This document shows positions 1-8,476 of a DNA stretch of 64,000 bases, in pieces (the stretch's first letter is position 1; each line of letters begins with the position of its first letter). The stretch covers positions 1-64,000 of the forward strand of contig NZ_CP043028.1 of the NCBI RefSeq assembly GCF_008935055.1, read 5' to 3'. The notes beneath the pieces are model-generated. The model was not told the origin of the DNA, did no database searches, and saw only the letters and a program-made list of their open reading frames with translations. The position numbers and the translations under genes are program-made. The stretch comes from Pseudobutyrivibrio xylanivorans. GTDB taxonomy: Bacteria; Bacillota; Clostridia; Lachnospirales; Lachnospiraceae.

Positions 1-1
1 A

Positions 2-109
2 ACTCCGCTTGAAGTAAGAATGGAAGCTTTATCCGCTGTAAATCCTACAGAATATCCTATTCCAGAAAACAAGCGAATCAATAAATACAAAGAGAAATGG
101 TGTGCATAG
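2..109 (+). mobile_element. 3' end of a transposase (IS3-like), cut by the window edge
   Basis: An open frame enters from the left edge and stops at a TAG ending at 109. Its 35 residues include TPLEVRMEAL and YPIPENKRINKYKEKW, which I recognise as the kind of C-terminal tail carried by IS3-type integrase-core transposases of low-GC Firmicutes. The catalytic DDE residues lie outside the window, so activity cannot be judged. It is followed at once by a hairpin and by TATGTGTCA repeats that look like insertion-sequence end DNA. The family call rests on the tail only. Confidence 0.45.
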
Positions 110-112
110 AAA

Positions 113-144
113 AATGACCATACCTCATACGAAGTATGGTCATT
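113..144. terminator. Hairpin after the transposase remnant
   Basis: AATGACCATAC (113-123) and GTATGGTCATT (134-144) are exact inverted repeats with a 10-base loop, 4 bases past the transposase stop. It probably ends the transposase transcript, although no long T tract follows. Confidence 0.5.
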
Positions 145-220
145 CTCTAAACACTCATTTTAGATATTTATCCTGTCTACTTGACAGGGAGCATATCATA
201 ATGACGGCTTTTTATTTTTT

Positions 221-370
221 ATGTGTCAAAACGACATCTTTTTATACATTATGTGTCACAAATATTAGTATTCTATTGACACATAAAATATAAAAAGACA
301 TCAAAAAAGCCCGCAAATGCGAGCTCATGTATAGCTATTATTTTATAAACTATGTGTCAAATGACACCCA
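221..370. repeat. Cluster of TATGTGTCA motifs, probable insertion-sequence end DNA
   Basis: TATGTGTCA occurs near 220, 250 and 351, and its inverse TGACACATA at 277. The copies at 249-258 and 277-286 form an inverted pair, and the last copy runs into the palindrome GTGTCAAATGACAC. The rest of the 110-450 stretch has only short hairpins (172-188 and near 310) and no gene. This is probably the terminal region of the element whose transposase enters from the left. Confidence 0.4.
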
Positions 371-396
371 TTTACTTTGCCGACACTCTCATAAAT

Positions 397-430
397 AAAA
401 GGAGCTGGAATATATAATGTCTCCAACTCC
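397..430 (-). terminator. Terminator of the DUF134-NifX gene
   Basis: On the minus strand, after the stop at 450, a stem pairs AGTTGGA with TCCAGCT (401-409 with 422-430, one G-T pair) and is followed by TTTTATTTAT. This is a typical rho-independent terminator. Confidence 0.75.
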
Positions 431-449
431 TTTACTACTTTATATGTAT

Positions 450-1187
450 TTAATTGTGGCAACTTCCGTGACCGTGTCCATGGCAGCTATGTCCGTCACC
501 ATGTTCTTCATCATGATGTGAACAGTTTGCTTCACCTGAAGCTGCAAGTGTACCGGCTAAGAATGCATTTACGACTTCATCAGTGTTCCCGCTTGCACCT
601 GCGTATAACTGAATGCCTGCCTCCTGAAGAGCCATTACAGCGCCACCGCCGATACCACCACAGATAAGAACATCTACTTCAGCAAGATTAAGAACACCTG
701 CAAGAGCGCCACAGCCCTCACCATTAGTACTTACAACCTCAGAGTTAACAACCTTGCCATCTTCGATATCGTATACTTTGAACTGCTCTGTTCTTCCAAA
801 GTGTCCAAACACATTTCCATTATCATAAGTTACTGCTACTCTCATTGTATTTACTCCTTTTGATTTCAAGTTATTATCAAAAAAAGCTTGGTTTCTATCC
901 ATCTCTACATTACCACCGGATATACGAATTCGCTTTCCCTCTACAAGTGCAATTGCTATTTTTCTTCTAGCACTCTCATACATAGCTGTAACAGTTGTTC
1001 TTGCAACACCCATGCTATTTGCACAATCCTCTTGATTCATACCTTCAGCATCTAGAAGTTTCAAAGTCTCATACTCATCTAGAGTAAGGGTGATTGTCTC
1101 CAACTGAGGATTCTCTGAATTCTCTGGAACAAAGCTATAGTAATCTGGAAATACACGTATTTTTCTACATTTTGGTAATCTAGGCAC
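450..1187 (-). CDS. DUF134 DNA-binding domain fused to a NifX/NifB-like domain, His-rich tail
   Basis: The N-terminal part (about residues 1-95) is a DUF134 (COG1342) predicted DNA-binding domain with a helix-turn-helix near MNQEDCANSMGVARTTV. From about residue 115 it is a dinitrogenase iron-molybdenum cofactor-type domain (COG1433), beginning MRVAVTYDNGNVFGHFG, a fold that binds metal clusters in NifX/NafY relatives. The last 25 residues are rich in His and Cys and could bind metal. A longer frame reaches an ATG at 1214, but that ATG lies inside a palindrome. GGGAGGG at 1195-1200 sits 7 bases before a GTG at 1187, and DUF134 proteins normally start at the equivalent PR-PKCR, so I start there (245 residues). 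A second good ribosome site (AAAAGGAG) lies 8 bases before the ATG at 845, so a free NifX-like protein of 131 residues may also be made. Confidence 0.85.
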   Translation of the reverse strand: MPRLPKCRKIRVFPDYYSFVPENSENPQLETITLTLDEYETLKLLDAEGMNQEDCANSMGVARTTVTAMYESARRKIAIALVEGKRIRISGGNVEMDRNQAFFDNNLKSKGVNTMRVAVTYDNGNVFGHFGRTEQFKVYDIEDGKVVNSEVVSTNGEGCGALAGVLNLAEVDVLICGGIGGGAVMALQEAGIQLYAGASGNTDEVVNAFLAGTLAASGEANCSHHDEEHGDGHSCHGHGHGSCHN

Positions 1188-1208
1188 AATAGAACCCTCC
1201 CACTTTTT

Positions 1209-1253
1209 TGACATATGTCAGCTATAATTTATCATCATTACTGACATATGTCA
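1209..1253 (-). promoter_or_regulatory. Promoter with twin TGACATATGTCA operators
   Basis: Two perfect 12-bp palindromes TGACATATGTCA lie at 1209-1220 and 1242-1253, 33 bp apart (about three helical turns). The upstream one contains a minus-strand -35 TTGACA, followed after 17 bp by TAAATT as -10; the downstream one covers the likely start of the transcript. This suggests control by a dimeric regulator, plausibly the DUF134 domain of the gene itself. Confidence 0.65.
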
Positions 1254-1274
1254 AATTTATTATGTGCTTTTCTT

Positions 1275-2312
1275 TTACCATATTCCCATTACATACTGCA
1301 TCAAAAGGCTGACAACTGTTATTCCGATCCAGCAAAAGCCGCCAAGCAAAATCGGCTTCCCACCTGATTTAATTAGTTTGATTATGTTACTGTTCAAGCC
1401 AATAGCAGCCATGGCCATTATTATAAAGAACTTGCTAAGTTCCTTAAGTGGCTTAAAAACATAAGAAGGGACACCTGCTCTCAAGCAAATAGTTGTGATA
1501 ATTGAAGCAATCACAAAGAAGACTATGAACATCGGAAATGCTCTTCTAAAGCTAAAGCCATTTGTCGAACTTCCATCCTTTTTTGCTTCCCTTGCCCTCA
1601 GATACGCAAGTACCAGTGTAATAGGTATGATAGCCAGTGTTCTTGTAAGCTTGACCGTAACTGCCTTATCAAGAGTCTGATTCCCCAGGTTCCACATACT
1701 ATCCCAGGTTGATGCAGCTGCGGTGACGGAAGAAGTATCATTAACTGCAGTTCCCGCAAAAATACCGAAAGCCTCTCCTGTTGTGATATCAAAACCTATA
1801 AGCTTTCCCAGCGAAGGAAAAAGAAGTGCTGCCAGCACGTTAAAGAAAAATATCACAGAAATTGCCTGTGCCACTTCATCATCATCCGCATCAATGACAG
1901 GAGCCGTAGCTGCTATTGCTGAGCCGCCGCATATTGATGAGCCAACTCCGATAAGAGTAGCTGTGTTTCCTTTGATATTCATAACCTTATGAAGAATCCA
2001 TGATAGGATAAGCGATGTTGAAATCGTGCAGATAATTATAGGAAGTGACTGTTTCCCGGTCTGAAGAACGACCGAAAGATTCATACCAAATCCAAGGAGG
2101 ACAACAGCCTCCTGCAGAATTATCTTTGATGTAAACTTTATTCCATCAGCCGCCTTCCCCTTGTCATTCCAGAACAGGGCTATTATCATGCCCAGAATGA
2201 TTGCAATCACCGCTCCGCCAACGACAGGGAAGCGCTTTCCCAGGAGCCATGAAGGAACTGCAATAGTGAAGCATACTATTACTCCCATGTAATTCTTTTT
2301 CAAAAAATCCAT
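1275..2312 (-). CDS. yeiH: YeiH-family putative sulfate/anion exporter
   Basis: A 345-residue polytopic membrane protein of the UPF0324/YeiH family (Cons_hypoth698), with about ten hydrophobic segments. Family signatures visible are [23 protein letters not shown] and [14 protein letters not shown]. The family is annotated as putative sulfate exporters linked to sulfur compound metabolism; the transported substrate is not proven. A ribosome site GAGAGG precedes the ATG at 2312. It is transcribed divergently from a LysR regulator, the usual arrangement for this family, so control by that regulator is likely. Confidence 0.85.
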   Translation of the reverse strand: MDFLKKNYMGVIVCFTIAVPSWLLGKRFPVVGGAVIAIILGMIIALFWNDKGKAADGIKFTSKIILQEAVVLLGFGMNLSVVLQTGKQSLPIIICTISTSLILSWILHKVMNIKGNTATLIGVGSSICGGSAIAATAPVIDADDDEVAQAISVIFFFNVLAALLFPSLGKLIGFDITTGEAFGIFAGTAVNDTSSVTAAASTWDSMWNLGNQTLDKAVTVKLTRTLAIIPITLVLAYLRAREAKKDGSSTNGFSFRRAFPMFIVFFVIASIITTICLRAGVPSYVFKPLKELSKFFIIMAMAAIGLNSNIIKLIKSGGKPILLGGFCWIGITVVSLLMQYVMGIW

Positions 2313-2439
2313 CTCAAGACCTCTCTCTCTTTTTAATCTGTTCTTTCGCAGGTCTTATTCTATTCTGTCTTTTGAAAAAGATAAAATTATATATTATTAT
2401 ATATCCATAAACATTTCTTATCGTTAGGGAGGACTGATT
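2313..2439. promoter_or_regulatory. Divergent promoter region of yeiH and the LysR gene
   Basis: The 127 bp between the two divergent starts contains an AT-rich dyad around 2385-2405 (ATATATTATTATATAT), a suitable position for LysR binding. GGAGG lies 7 bases before the LysR start. The exact operator is not resolved. Confidence 0.45.
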
Positions 2440-3333
2440 ATGCTGGATTTCAGGATAGATACTTTTCTATGTGTTTGCAGGCACCTCAATTTCACCAAGG
2501 CGTCTAAGGAGCTGAATATTACTCAGCCCGCTGTTTCTCAGCACATACATCATCTTGAAAATGAATACGGGACAAAGCTGTTTACTCAGGATGGAAAAAA
2601 ACTTTTTCTAACTGATAACGGAAAACTCCTGTATAAAAAAATGAATCAGATAAAAAATGATGATGAAAGTCTCAAAGAAATACTTTCAAAGAATAACCAT
2701 GGCTTAAAAGACATCTCTTTTGGTGTCACCATGACCATAGGAGAATACATAATTGCTGATCCGATCAGTGATTACATAAAAAATCACCCGGATACTAATC
2801 TTAAGATTACATTTGGCAACACATCGGAGCTTCTTAAAAAACTCTCCGACGGTGTTATAGATTTTGCACTTGTAGAAGGATATTTCCCTGAAAATGATTA
2901 TGAAACGCTGCTTTTTAGCAAAGAAGAGTTCGTTCCTGTCTGTTCGGCAAAGCACTCTTTCAATCAGAAGCCACGCGTGATAAAAGATCTCTTTCCCGAG
3001 CGAATTCTTATAAGAGAACCCGGTTCAGGAACGCGAAATATATTGGAAAGAGCTCTTGCCCTGAACAATTACTCCACAAGTGATTTTAGGAATTTTACCC
3101 AGGTGGAGAACATGCATGCCATAATAAGCCTTGTTGAAAAAGATTGTGGCATCACCTTTTTATATAAAGCAGCGGTTGCATCAGGACTGCAGTCCGGATA
3201 TCTGAAAACAATCCCCCTTGACGACTTTAGGGTAAAACATGATTTTACCTTCATCTGGCCCAAAGATACTGTTTTCAGTGAAGAGATCCGTGCAATATGT
3301 GAGGAAATACAACCTATAACTCATTCTGCATGA
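2440..3333 (+). CDS. LysR-family transcriptional regulator
   Basis: 297 residues with an N-terminal winged helix-turn-helix (about residues 1-60, with NFTKASKELNITQPAVSQHI as recognition region) and a periplasmic-binding-protein-like effector domain. The effector region carries IREPGSGTR, typical of the CysB/CysL/YwfK branch. It is divergent from the YeiH exporter and probably activates it in response to a sulfur or other small-molecule signal (inference). Its last 13 bases overlap the end of the convergent membrane gene. Confidence 0.88.
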   Translation: MLDFRIDTFLCVCRHLNFTKASKELNITQPAVSQHIHHLENEYGTKLFTQDGKKLFLTDNGKLLYKKMNQIKNDDESLKEILSKNNHGLKDISFGVTMTIGEYIIADPISDYIKNHPDTNLKITFGNTSELLKKLSDGVIDFALVEGYFPENDYETLLFSKEEFVPVCSAKHSFNQKPRVIKDLFPERILIREPGSGTRNILERALALNNYSTSDFRNFTQVENMHAIISLVEKDCGITFLYKAAVASGLQSGYLKTIPLDDFRVKHDFTFIWPKDTVFSEEIRAICEEIQPITHSA

Positions 3334-4283
3334 AGTTCATGTTCTTTTTCATAAAGCTTGTTATCCTGCCGTCTCATGAAAATCATCCGGGACAGAAAAA
3401 GAATCAAGCTACTTCCTACAAAAATCTGAATCGGATATGTGATTAGTACGCTTTCAGATATTATCATGCTCAGCATGGTAATAGCGCCAACCGGTGGCAT
3501 ATACATCTTAGTAAAATGAATAACGATAAGCATACCACTTGTAGCAACAATTGCTGAAATCGTAATAGGAAGCCCTATCCAAATAGCAAAGAAATATCTT
3601 GAAATCACACCAATTATGGCACACACAGTTATCACTGCCACCGTTTTGACTGGCATATTTCTTGTTTTGTTCCTTGGCCTGGAAAACTCAGTAAATGCCA
3701 CAAGTAACGGAGGCGCCACAACAAATCTATAACCCGTTCTGAATGCAACACCGGCTATTACTGTCACACAAAGGATTCTAATGGAAGTATCTATCATATC
3801 GTCCCTGGAATTCAGCATCACAGGAACATATTCCTCATCTGCTCGGATTCCCTGAAATAGAAAAAGTTTATGAAACAATATTACAAGTAATGTCAGTACA
3901 AATGCAGCTATAGGATACACTATACTTGTAGTATGCATCATCACCGGGAGCACTATTGCTGAGACAAATGGTGCAAACGTGGTTCCTGAAAACATAAAGA
4001 TTACCTGAGCGATTGTGAATGCCAAAATCACTTCGATATACGTATCAAACGGAACAAATCTTACAATGCACACTCCTATTATCGCACAGCCTGTTATCAG
4101 TGAAAGCATACGCTTTCCATTAACCTTCCAGCTTCTATTTTTTGCCACCATATATCCAACTGCTAATGCTGTTATCTCAGGAAATATAATCTCCTTCTCA
4201 TTTAAAGTTTCTGCAAATAGTGTCATCAGCGCTACTAACAGAACTGTACAAGCGTATGGTATTATTCTCTTGACTCTATACAT
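3321..4283 (-). CDS. Multipass membrane protein, weakly HPP-like
   Basis: 320 residues with about nine hydrophobic helices in two halves. Repeated elements such as SGTTFAPFVSAIVLP and MPPVGAITMLSMII vaguely recall the HPP family of integral membrane proteins, but I cannot assign it firmly. An in-frame TAG stands just before the ATG at 4283, so the start cannot lie further upstream. The ribosome site is weak. It follows a 3'-truncated DUF4186 gene by 20 bp, and the junction suggests it was brought here by recombination. Confidence 0.65.
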   Translation of the reverse strand: MYRVKRIIPYACTVLLVALMTLFAETLNEKEIIFPEITALAVGYMVAKNRSWKVNGKRMLSLITGCAIIGVCIVRFVPFDTYIEVILAFTIAQVIFMFSGTTFAPFVSAIVLPVMMHTTSIVYPIAAFVLTLLVILFHKLFLFQGIRADEEYVPVMLNSRDDMIDTSIRILCVTVIAGVAFRTGYRFVVAPPLLVAFTEFSRPRNKTRNMPVKTVAVITVCAIIGVISRYFFAIWIGLPITISAIVATSGMLIVIHFTKMYMPPVGAITMLSMIISESVLITYPIQIFVGSSLILFLSRMIFMRRQDNKLYEKEHELHAE

Positions 4284-4303
4284 ATTCTATAAAAAACATG
4301 CAA

Positions 4304-4531
4304 TCAATGTGATGATCGCGATTCCTCCTTAGTCGGTGTTTGTTTTCCATCATTAGGAATAATAGCTAGAGCCTCTCTTTTAGCAATAAAATCAGCTGCA
4401 TGTTCCCTAATAGTTTCTAGTCCCTTTTCTTCTATATAGTCTAAATCCTTTTGTTTTAAATGAAAACTTGTCCTAAATTTAGAATTGCCCAGCCGTGTAA
4501 ACAGCTGAGCAAACCTCTCTTCTCTTGTCAT
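4304..4531 (-). pseudogene. DUF4186 protein, C-terminal part missing
   Basis: The first 60 residues match my knowledge of DUF4186: FRTSFHLKQKDLDYIEEKGL, TIREHAADFI and the conserved NDGKQTP. The family normally continues with a GHPVFIAQHATATCCRGCL-type Cys/His segment, giving about 110 residues. Here the match stops right after NDGKQTP and 9 unrelated residues follow before the stop. This looks like a deletion or insertion junction near 4330. The gene follows the small helical gene by 7 bp. Confidence 0.6.
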
Positions 4532-4538
4532 GTTCCTA

Positions 4539-4751
4539 TTACTTAAATATTCCTCCAGCGATATCCTTGATTTCTTTCAAATCAATCTTTCCATCTGCTA
4601 GAGCATCTTTTACTTTTTTTACGTCTGCTTCATCAACCTTTACACCAGCTTTGTCTAATAGCTCTTTTGCCTGATTAACATCTGCAGACTTAAGCTTGTC
4701 TAAAAGGTCCTTGTTACCTGCTACCTTAGTAATAATATCCTTAACATCCAT
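4539..4751 (-). CDS. Small charged helical protein, unknown
   Basis: 70 residues, almost all Lys, Asp, Ala, Leu and Val, in two similar helical stretches (LLDKLKSADVNQAKELLDKA and VKKVKDALADGKIDLKEI). The DADGKIDLKE-like end recalls an EF-hand loop but is incomplete. AAGGGGG precedes the start. It lies between the Dabb and truncated DUF4186 genes on the same strand, probably in one transcript. I do not recognise a function. Confidence 0.6.
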   Translation of the reverse strand: MDVKDIITKVAGNKDLLDKLKSADVNQAKELLDKAGVKVDEADVKKVKDALADGKIDLKEIKDIAGGIFK

Positions 4752-4778
4752 TTCAAAAACCCCCTTTTTAAAATGATT

Positions 4779-5081
4779 TTATAGTTCATATTCTACATGA
4801 GTTGTTGTATCCACGAAAGGCACAATAGCATCCTTTGTGGCAGCAAGACGAAGCTCATGCTTTTGATATTGTTTTAAAGCCTCTTCACTCTCAAAGATGG
4901 CTTCTGCTGTTACATCGCCATTTGATGAGCTAAGACATTCTGTGCACACTACAATGTTTTCAAGTCCTGGAATATTACCATTTAATCCCTCAAGCTTTGT
5001 CTTTATGTTTGCCTTGATTGCTCCTAAGTTTGGGCCAAAGCACTTGTCCTGTAACTTCCAGATTATGACCTGTTTTATCAT
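4779..5081 (-). CDS. Dabb (stress-responsive A/B barrel) protein, copy 1
   Basis: 100 residues of the Dabb family, a small dimeric alpha-beta barrel: MIKQVIIWKLQDK at the start, EAIFESEEALKQYQKH in the middle and a final FVDTTTHVEYEL. Family members are linked to stress responses or small-molecule binding; no active site can be named. A clearly related paralog lies at 53129-53431 in this window. It is the first gene of a minus-strand group, starting back to back with the PIN-like gene. Confidence 0.82.
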   Translation of the reverse strand: MIKQVIIWKLQDKCFGPNLGAIKANIKTKLEGLNGNIPGLENIVVCTECLSSSNGDVTAEAIFESEEALKQYQKHELRLAATKDAIVPFVDTTTHVEYEL

Positions 5082-5291
5082 TTAAATAATTCTCTCCAAT
5101 TTCTATCTCTAATGGCTATTAGTTTATCACTTAAGTGAATTTTGTTCCACCTAGTATACCAGCCTATAAATATTTACTATAACAGATGGAATTGTAAATA
5201 TTATTGGTATGAGTATGCGATTATACAAAAAATTTTTACACAAACCTGTGATACAATAGGTCTGTTAACTATAGAAATATGTGAGGTTAAT

Positions 5292-6101
5292 ATGGGATTA
5301 TTTAATAAGAATGTAAAGAACGAAAATAAAGTATCAGATATAAGCGCTGCAACAGGAGAATCAAGAGTAATTAAGAGATTATATCTTGTAGACTATGAAA
5401 ATGTATCAGATGCCGGACTTGTTGGTGTTAATCAATTATCTAGCAACGATATTGTTGTAATTTTTTATGGTTCAAAGGTGAAAACAGTTGCATATGAATC
5501 GCTTATAGCTATAACTAGCTCCACAGCAAATATAGAGCATGTAAAAGCCGAAAAGACTGCAAAGAATTATTTGGATTTCCAACTAACAACATATCTTGGA
5601 TATAAGTTGGGACAGAATTCTTATGATGCAATATTCGTTATCAGTAGAGATTCTGGATTTGATGCCGTGGTGGATTTTTGGACTGAAAAGGGATACTCAA
5701 TAAAGCGTCAGGAATCCATTGTAATAAAAGAAAAAGTGGTTGAAGAAATATCTGAAGAGCAGCCAAAGGCTAGACCTAGAAGAACTTACACAAGACGGGC
5801 TGGTAATTCTGGAAGAACGACCACAAGAACCGTAAGACAAAAGGTAGTAACAAAACCTCAGCCAAAGAAGCCTAGAACTACTACTCGACCTACTGTTACT
5901 GATAAGCAAAAAGCTGAAATCAGAGCTGCACTTAAAGGTGCTGAGTTAAGTGCTCCAGACTATAAGAAAGTGTATGATGCATTTGCATCTTGCGAAAATG
6001 CATCAACTTACAATAATAAACTTCAAAAATCACTTGGCAATGATAAGACTAGTGTAGTTTATAAAGCTACATCAAAAATCTTTGAAAATGCTAAGAAGTA
6101 A
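5292..6101 (+). CDS. PIN/NYN-like domain protein with basic linker
   Basis: The frame is open from 5142, but GAGG followed by ATG at 5292 marks the likely start (269 residues). Residues 30-150 resemble a PIN/NYN nuclease fold: LYLVDYENVSDAG gives the first acidic site and VISRDSGFDAVVDFW a later one. A strongly basic linker follows (about 165-205, rich in Arg, Thr and Lys) that could bind nucleic acid. A helical C-terminal domain of about 60 residues completes it. NYN-type proteins cut RNA; that role is inferred. It stands alone and has its own terminator. Confidence 0.7.
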   Translation: MGLFNKNVKNENKVSDISAATGESRVIKRLYLVDYENVSDAGLVGVNQLSSNDIVVIFYGSKVKTVAYESLIAITSSTANIEHVKAEKTAKNYLDFQLTTYLGYKLGQNSYDAIFVISRDSGFDAVVDFWTEKGYSIKRQESIVIKEKVVEEISEEQPKARPRRTYTRRAGNSGRTTTRTVRQKVVTKPQPKKPRTTTRPTVTDKQKAEIRAALKGAELSAPDYKKVYDAFASCENASTYNNKLQKSLGNDKTSVVYKATSKIFENAKK

Positions 6102-6105
6102 AATG

Positions 6106-6131
6106 GGCTGCCTTATCGGCAGCCTTTTTTG
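6106..6131 (+). terminator. Terminator of the PIN-like gene
   Basis: GGCTGCC (6106-6112) pairs exactly with GGCAGCC (6118-6124) across TTATC and is followed by TTTTTT. A strong rho-independent terminator 5 bases after the stop. Confidence 0.92.
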
Positions 6132-6143
6132 GGAGAATGATAT

Positions 6144-6200
6144 ATGAAAAAGTTTTTATTATCGCTCTTGCGATGGTTGTATATTACTCTCCTAATATGA
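6144..6200 (+). CDS. Possible 18-residue hydrophobic peptide
   Basis: ATG at 6144 follows GGGAGA by 7 bases and opens a frame encoding MKKFLLSLLRWLYITLLI before TGA. The composition (short, hydrophobic, Lys start) is like small membrane peptides or type I toxins. It lies directly after a terminator and no promoter or antisense RNA is evident, so it may be chance. Confidence 0.2.
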   Translation: MKKFLLSLLRWLYITLLI

Positions 6201-6236
6201 ATATGTACTGGAAATAATGTGAAATGTAACTGAAAT

Positions 6237-6704
6237 CTAATAGGCTAAATACTCAATATTCTCAGCAATCTCTGGGAACTTCTCCTTAATCTCCTGCTTT
6301 TCAACGAGTCTAAAGCCTTCATAAGTAAAGTTTGGTGTAGTAGCGCAGGATACAAAAGTGAAGCCATCTGGTTCAAGATTTTCTGCAGCAAAGATAGCGC
6401 CCTTTGGGATAAGAACCATAGCTCTCTGACCGCTTTCTACATCGTTTCCTAATAAAAGTTCTTCTTTGCCAGTGTCTGTAAGCATTGTTACCTTCATTCC
6501 ACAGCCCTCGTGGAAATACCAGATTTCATCACAGTCTATCTGGTGGAAGTGAGAAAGCTCACCTTTATCTAAAAGGAAATAAATGCTACCTGCAAGAGGT
6601 CTACCTTCCTTTTCAAAAGGAGCTGTGTAGACTTCTACGAACCAGCCGCCTTCAGGATGTTTTTCAAGGTTATATTCTTTCTTTAGTACGTCTGCTCTAT
6701 TCAA
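6237..6704 (-). CDS. Cupin superfamily protein, DUF985
   Basis: A DUF985 (COG3542) cupin: EKHPEGGWFVEVY near the start, SIYFLLDKGELSHFHQIDCDEIWYFHEG with the metal-binding HFH-x-E pattern, and VSCATTPNFTYEGFRL at the end. It is a single cupin barrel of unknown substrate. The frame extends to 6734, but AGGAGG lies 6 bases before a TTG at 6704, so I take TTG as start (155 residues). It is downstream of the FMN oxidoreductase on the same strand, 77 bp away. Confidence 0.85.
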   Translation of the reverse strand: MNRADVLKKEYNLEKHPEGGWFVEVYTAPFEKEGRPLAGSIYFLLDKGELSHFHQIDCDEIWYFHEGCGMKVTMLTDTGKEELLLGNDVESGQRAMVLIPKGAIFAAENLEPDGFTFVSCATTPNFTYEGFRLVEKQEIKEKFPEIAENIEYLAY

Positions 6705-6781
6705 TTTAGTCCTCCTCAGGCCAAGTATCGCCAATATTTAACTGTTTGTAAGAAGTTCCTTTTCGTATAATGGTTGTAGTA

Positions 6782-7336
6782 TCAAATCTTTTCTATTCTT
6801 GTAATTACATCATTAAGAACAGCTTTTTCATCAGTTCCGTAGATATCTAACCCTGTTGCTTTGATTAGCTCTACATCTTTTATTCCATAGAAGTTTTCTG
6901 CTAAGGACTTTATGTATCCGAATCCATATTCTTCTGGAACGTAGGTGCCACCAGCTGTCATCACATAATAAAGCTTATTGGCTTTACATAACCCTTTGGG
7001 AAAACCTTCTGGTGTGTACTCAAATGTAATGCCCAGTACATTAATATGCTCAATATACTGTTTAAGTACAGCAGGAAAAGATAAATCCCAATATGGTGCA
7101 GCAATCACTATTATATCTGCCTTAGCGAACTGGCGAGCCAAGGTAAACATTGGATTATCAAAGCTTTGTGAAGCTATAAGGGAATCTCTTTTCTTTAAGA
7201 AAGCTTCATCGGTCTTTGGAAAATCTATGTTTTCGAGCTTTAGTTCTTCATAATCCCCAAGTTTAGAAAGTAACGCATCTGATAAAATCTTAGTTCTTGA
7301 TTCTTCTCTTACACATGTATTAATAAATAAAGTCAT
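6782..7336 (-). CDS. Flavodoxin-fold NAD(P)H oxidoreductase (azoreductase-like)
   Basis: 184 residues of the Flavodoxin_2/AzoR type. Visible marks are the initial strand with FMN-binding loop (LFINTCVREESRT), the ADIIVIAAPYWDLSFPAVLKQ strand-loop typical of FMN quinone/azo reductases, and the YYVMTAGGTY loop. It probably reduces quinones or azo compounds using FMN and NAD(P)H. AGGGG precedes the start. It may share a transcript with the upstream pair at 7359-8233. Confidence 0.85.
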   Translation of the reverse strand: MTLFINTCVREESRTKILSDALLSKLGDYEELKLENIDFPKTDEAFLKKRDSLIASQSFDNPMFTLARQFAKADIIVIAAPYWDLSFPAVLKQYIEHINVLGITFEYTPEGFPKGLCKANKLYYVMTAGGTYVPEEYGFGYIKSLAENFYGIKDVELIKATGLDIYGTDEKAVLNDVITRIEKI

Positions 7337-7358
7337 ACTCTTCCCCTCTTCATATTTG

Positions 7359-7538
7359 TTAAGAACAGTTAATGCTCATGTTTGTAGGATTATTTGTTGG
7401 TACTTCGTTGTCTTTATAGTTATTGTAAATCTCTGCTATTTCTTCCTTTGAAAAGTCTGGGAAGGAGGCATAGAGGGTTTCTAGATCCATCCCTGTGCTC
7501 ACAAAGTTTTCTACTGTCATTTGGTCTTTTTTATTCAT
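7359..7538 (-). CDS. 59-residue small protein coupled to the upstream gene
   Basis: ATG at 7538 overlaps the TGA of the upstream gene (ATGA), so translation is probably coupled. The 59 residues start MNKKDQMTVENFVSTGMDLE and contain LYASFPDFSKEEIAEIYNNY. It is acidic and probably helical. I do not recognise a family. The overlap and operon position support a real gene. Confidence 0.6.
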   Translation of the reverse strand: MNKKDQMTVENFVSTGMDLETLYASFPDFSKEEIAEIYNNYKDNEVPTNNPTNMSINCS

Positions 7539-8233
7539 TTATGTCTCTCTTTCTTGAGGTTAACATAGAGTCTTTTTACAAAATCTCTAGCTTCATTGCC
7601 ATTTAAATAGAGTGTTTCTCCTTTGTCATCAGTAAAGAGTACGTTTCTTTCTTCATCTTTAACGTAAAAACGATACTTTCCATAGCCACCATTAGGGTCT
7701 TTTTCTTTGATGATACTATACTTACCATCAACAGTGGTTTTGGTCCAGCCATTCATTTTAAAAGATACATCTTCAGGAGACTTAATTACCTTAGGTTTAG
7801 CTGGTTTGCCTTTCCTTTTATCTTCAGGTTTTTGCATTATATTTTCATCAAGGAAACCTGTTCTTTCCAAGTAATCAAAGTAATACCAAAGGCTTTTATA
7901 GCGCTTATCTTTTCTTTTTTGATCTGGAGATGTTAGTCCAGCTGTTATCCTATTTGGTTTATATAAAGCATTTACATATGACTTAATAATCTCAGGGGTA
8001 ACTTTATAGAGTTTCTTATCATCAATATCTTTAGGATCTATTTCCCACTGTTCTGCTAATACAGAATAGAACAAGCGGATATCTAATATGTACTGATATA
8101 TAGAAGCAATAGATTTAATATTGTCATACTCTAAGCTATGAGCAAAGGCAGCAACTGAACTTGGTAGTGTGTCAGTAATATTAGTGACTGTTCTGCTGAT
8201 TTGAGCTTCTTTTTCATCTAAATACTCTTTCAT
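7535..8233 (-). CDS. Unknown protein with SAM-like N-terminal region, paralog of 24436-25095
   Basis: 232 residues. The N-terminal 120 residues are helical, and the pattern around LPSSVAAFAHSL and IRLFYSVLAEQW loosely resembles the SAM-like core-binding domain of tyrosine recombinases. There is no catalytic domain. The C-terminal 75 residues form a compact module: TKTTVDGKYSIIKEK, YRFYVKDEE, LFTDDKGETLYL and ARDFVKRLY. The same two-part design recurs at 24436-25095. GAGG precedes the ATG and a palindrome lies over this site. No function is recognised. Confidence 0.7.
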   Translation of the reverse strand: MKEYLDEKEAQISRTVTNITDTLPSSVAAFAHSLEYDNIKSIASIYQYILDIRLFYSVLAEQWEIDPKDIDDKKLYKVTPEIIKSYVNALYKPNRITAGLTSPDQKRKDKRYKSLWYYFDYLERTGFLDENIMQKPEDKRKGKPAKPKVIKSPEDVSFKMNGWTKTTVDGKYSIIKEKDPNGGYGKYRFYVKDEERNVLFTDDKGETLYLNGNEARDFVKRLYVNLKKERHK

Positions 8234-8245
8234 AAGAATACCTCG

Positions 8246-8260
8246 TGTCCTATAAGGACA
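8246..8260. promoter_or_regulatory. Palindrome TGTCCT-ATA-AGGACA before the 7535-8233 gene
   Basis: A perfect inverted repeat with a 3-base centre, 12 bp upstream of the ATG at 8233 and next to its ribosome site. The position suits a repressor operator or a hairpin that hides the ribosome site. The paralog at 25095 has no equivalent. Confidence 0.35.
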
Positions 8261-8476
8261 ATTGAAGAATAGGTATGTGGCTCACTTTCAAGTCATCGTA
8301 TATTGTAATTTTATCAGTTTTTACGTCTGGATGATAGAAAAATAGCCCTAGAGATATATATACCCTAGAGCTTTGGTATTAGAAAATTTACTTATAAACA
8401 AAGAAAGACATATGCATTTCTATAGCTACTTATCAGTATAAGAATCAAAATAACTATAGTTTAATTATATAAAAAT

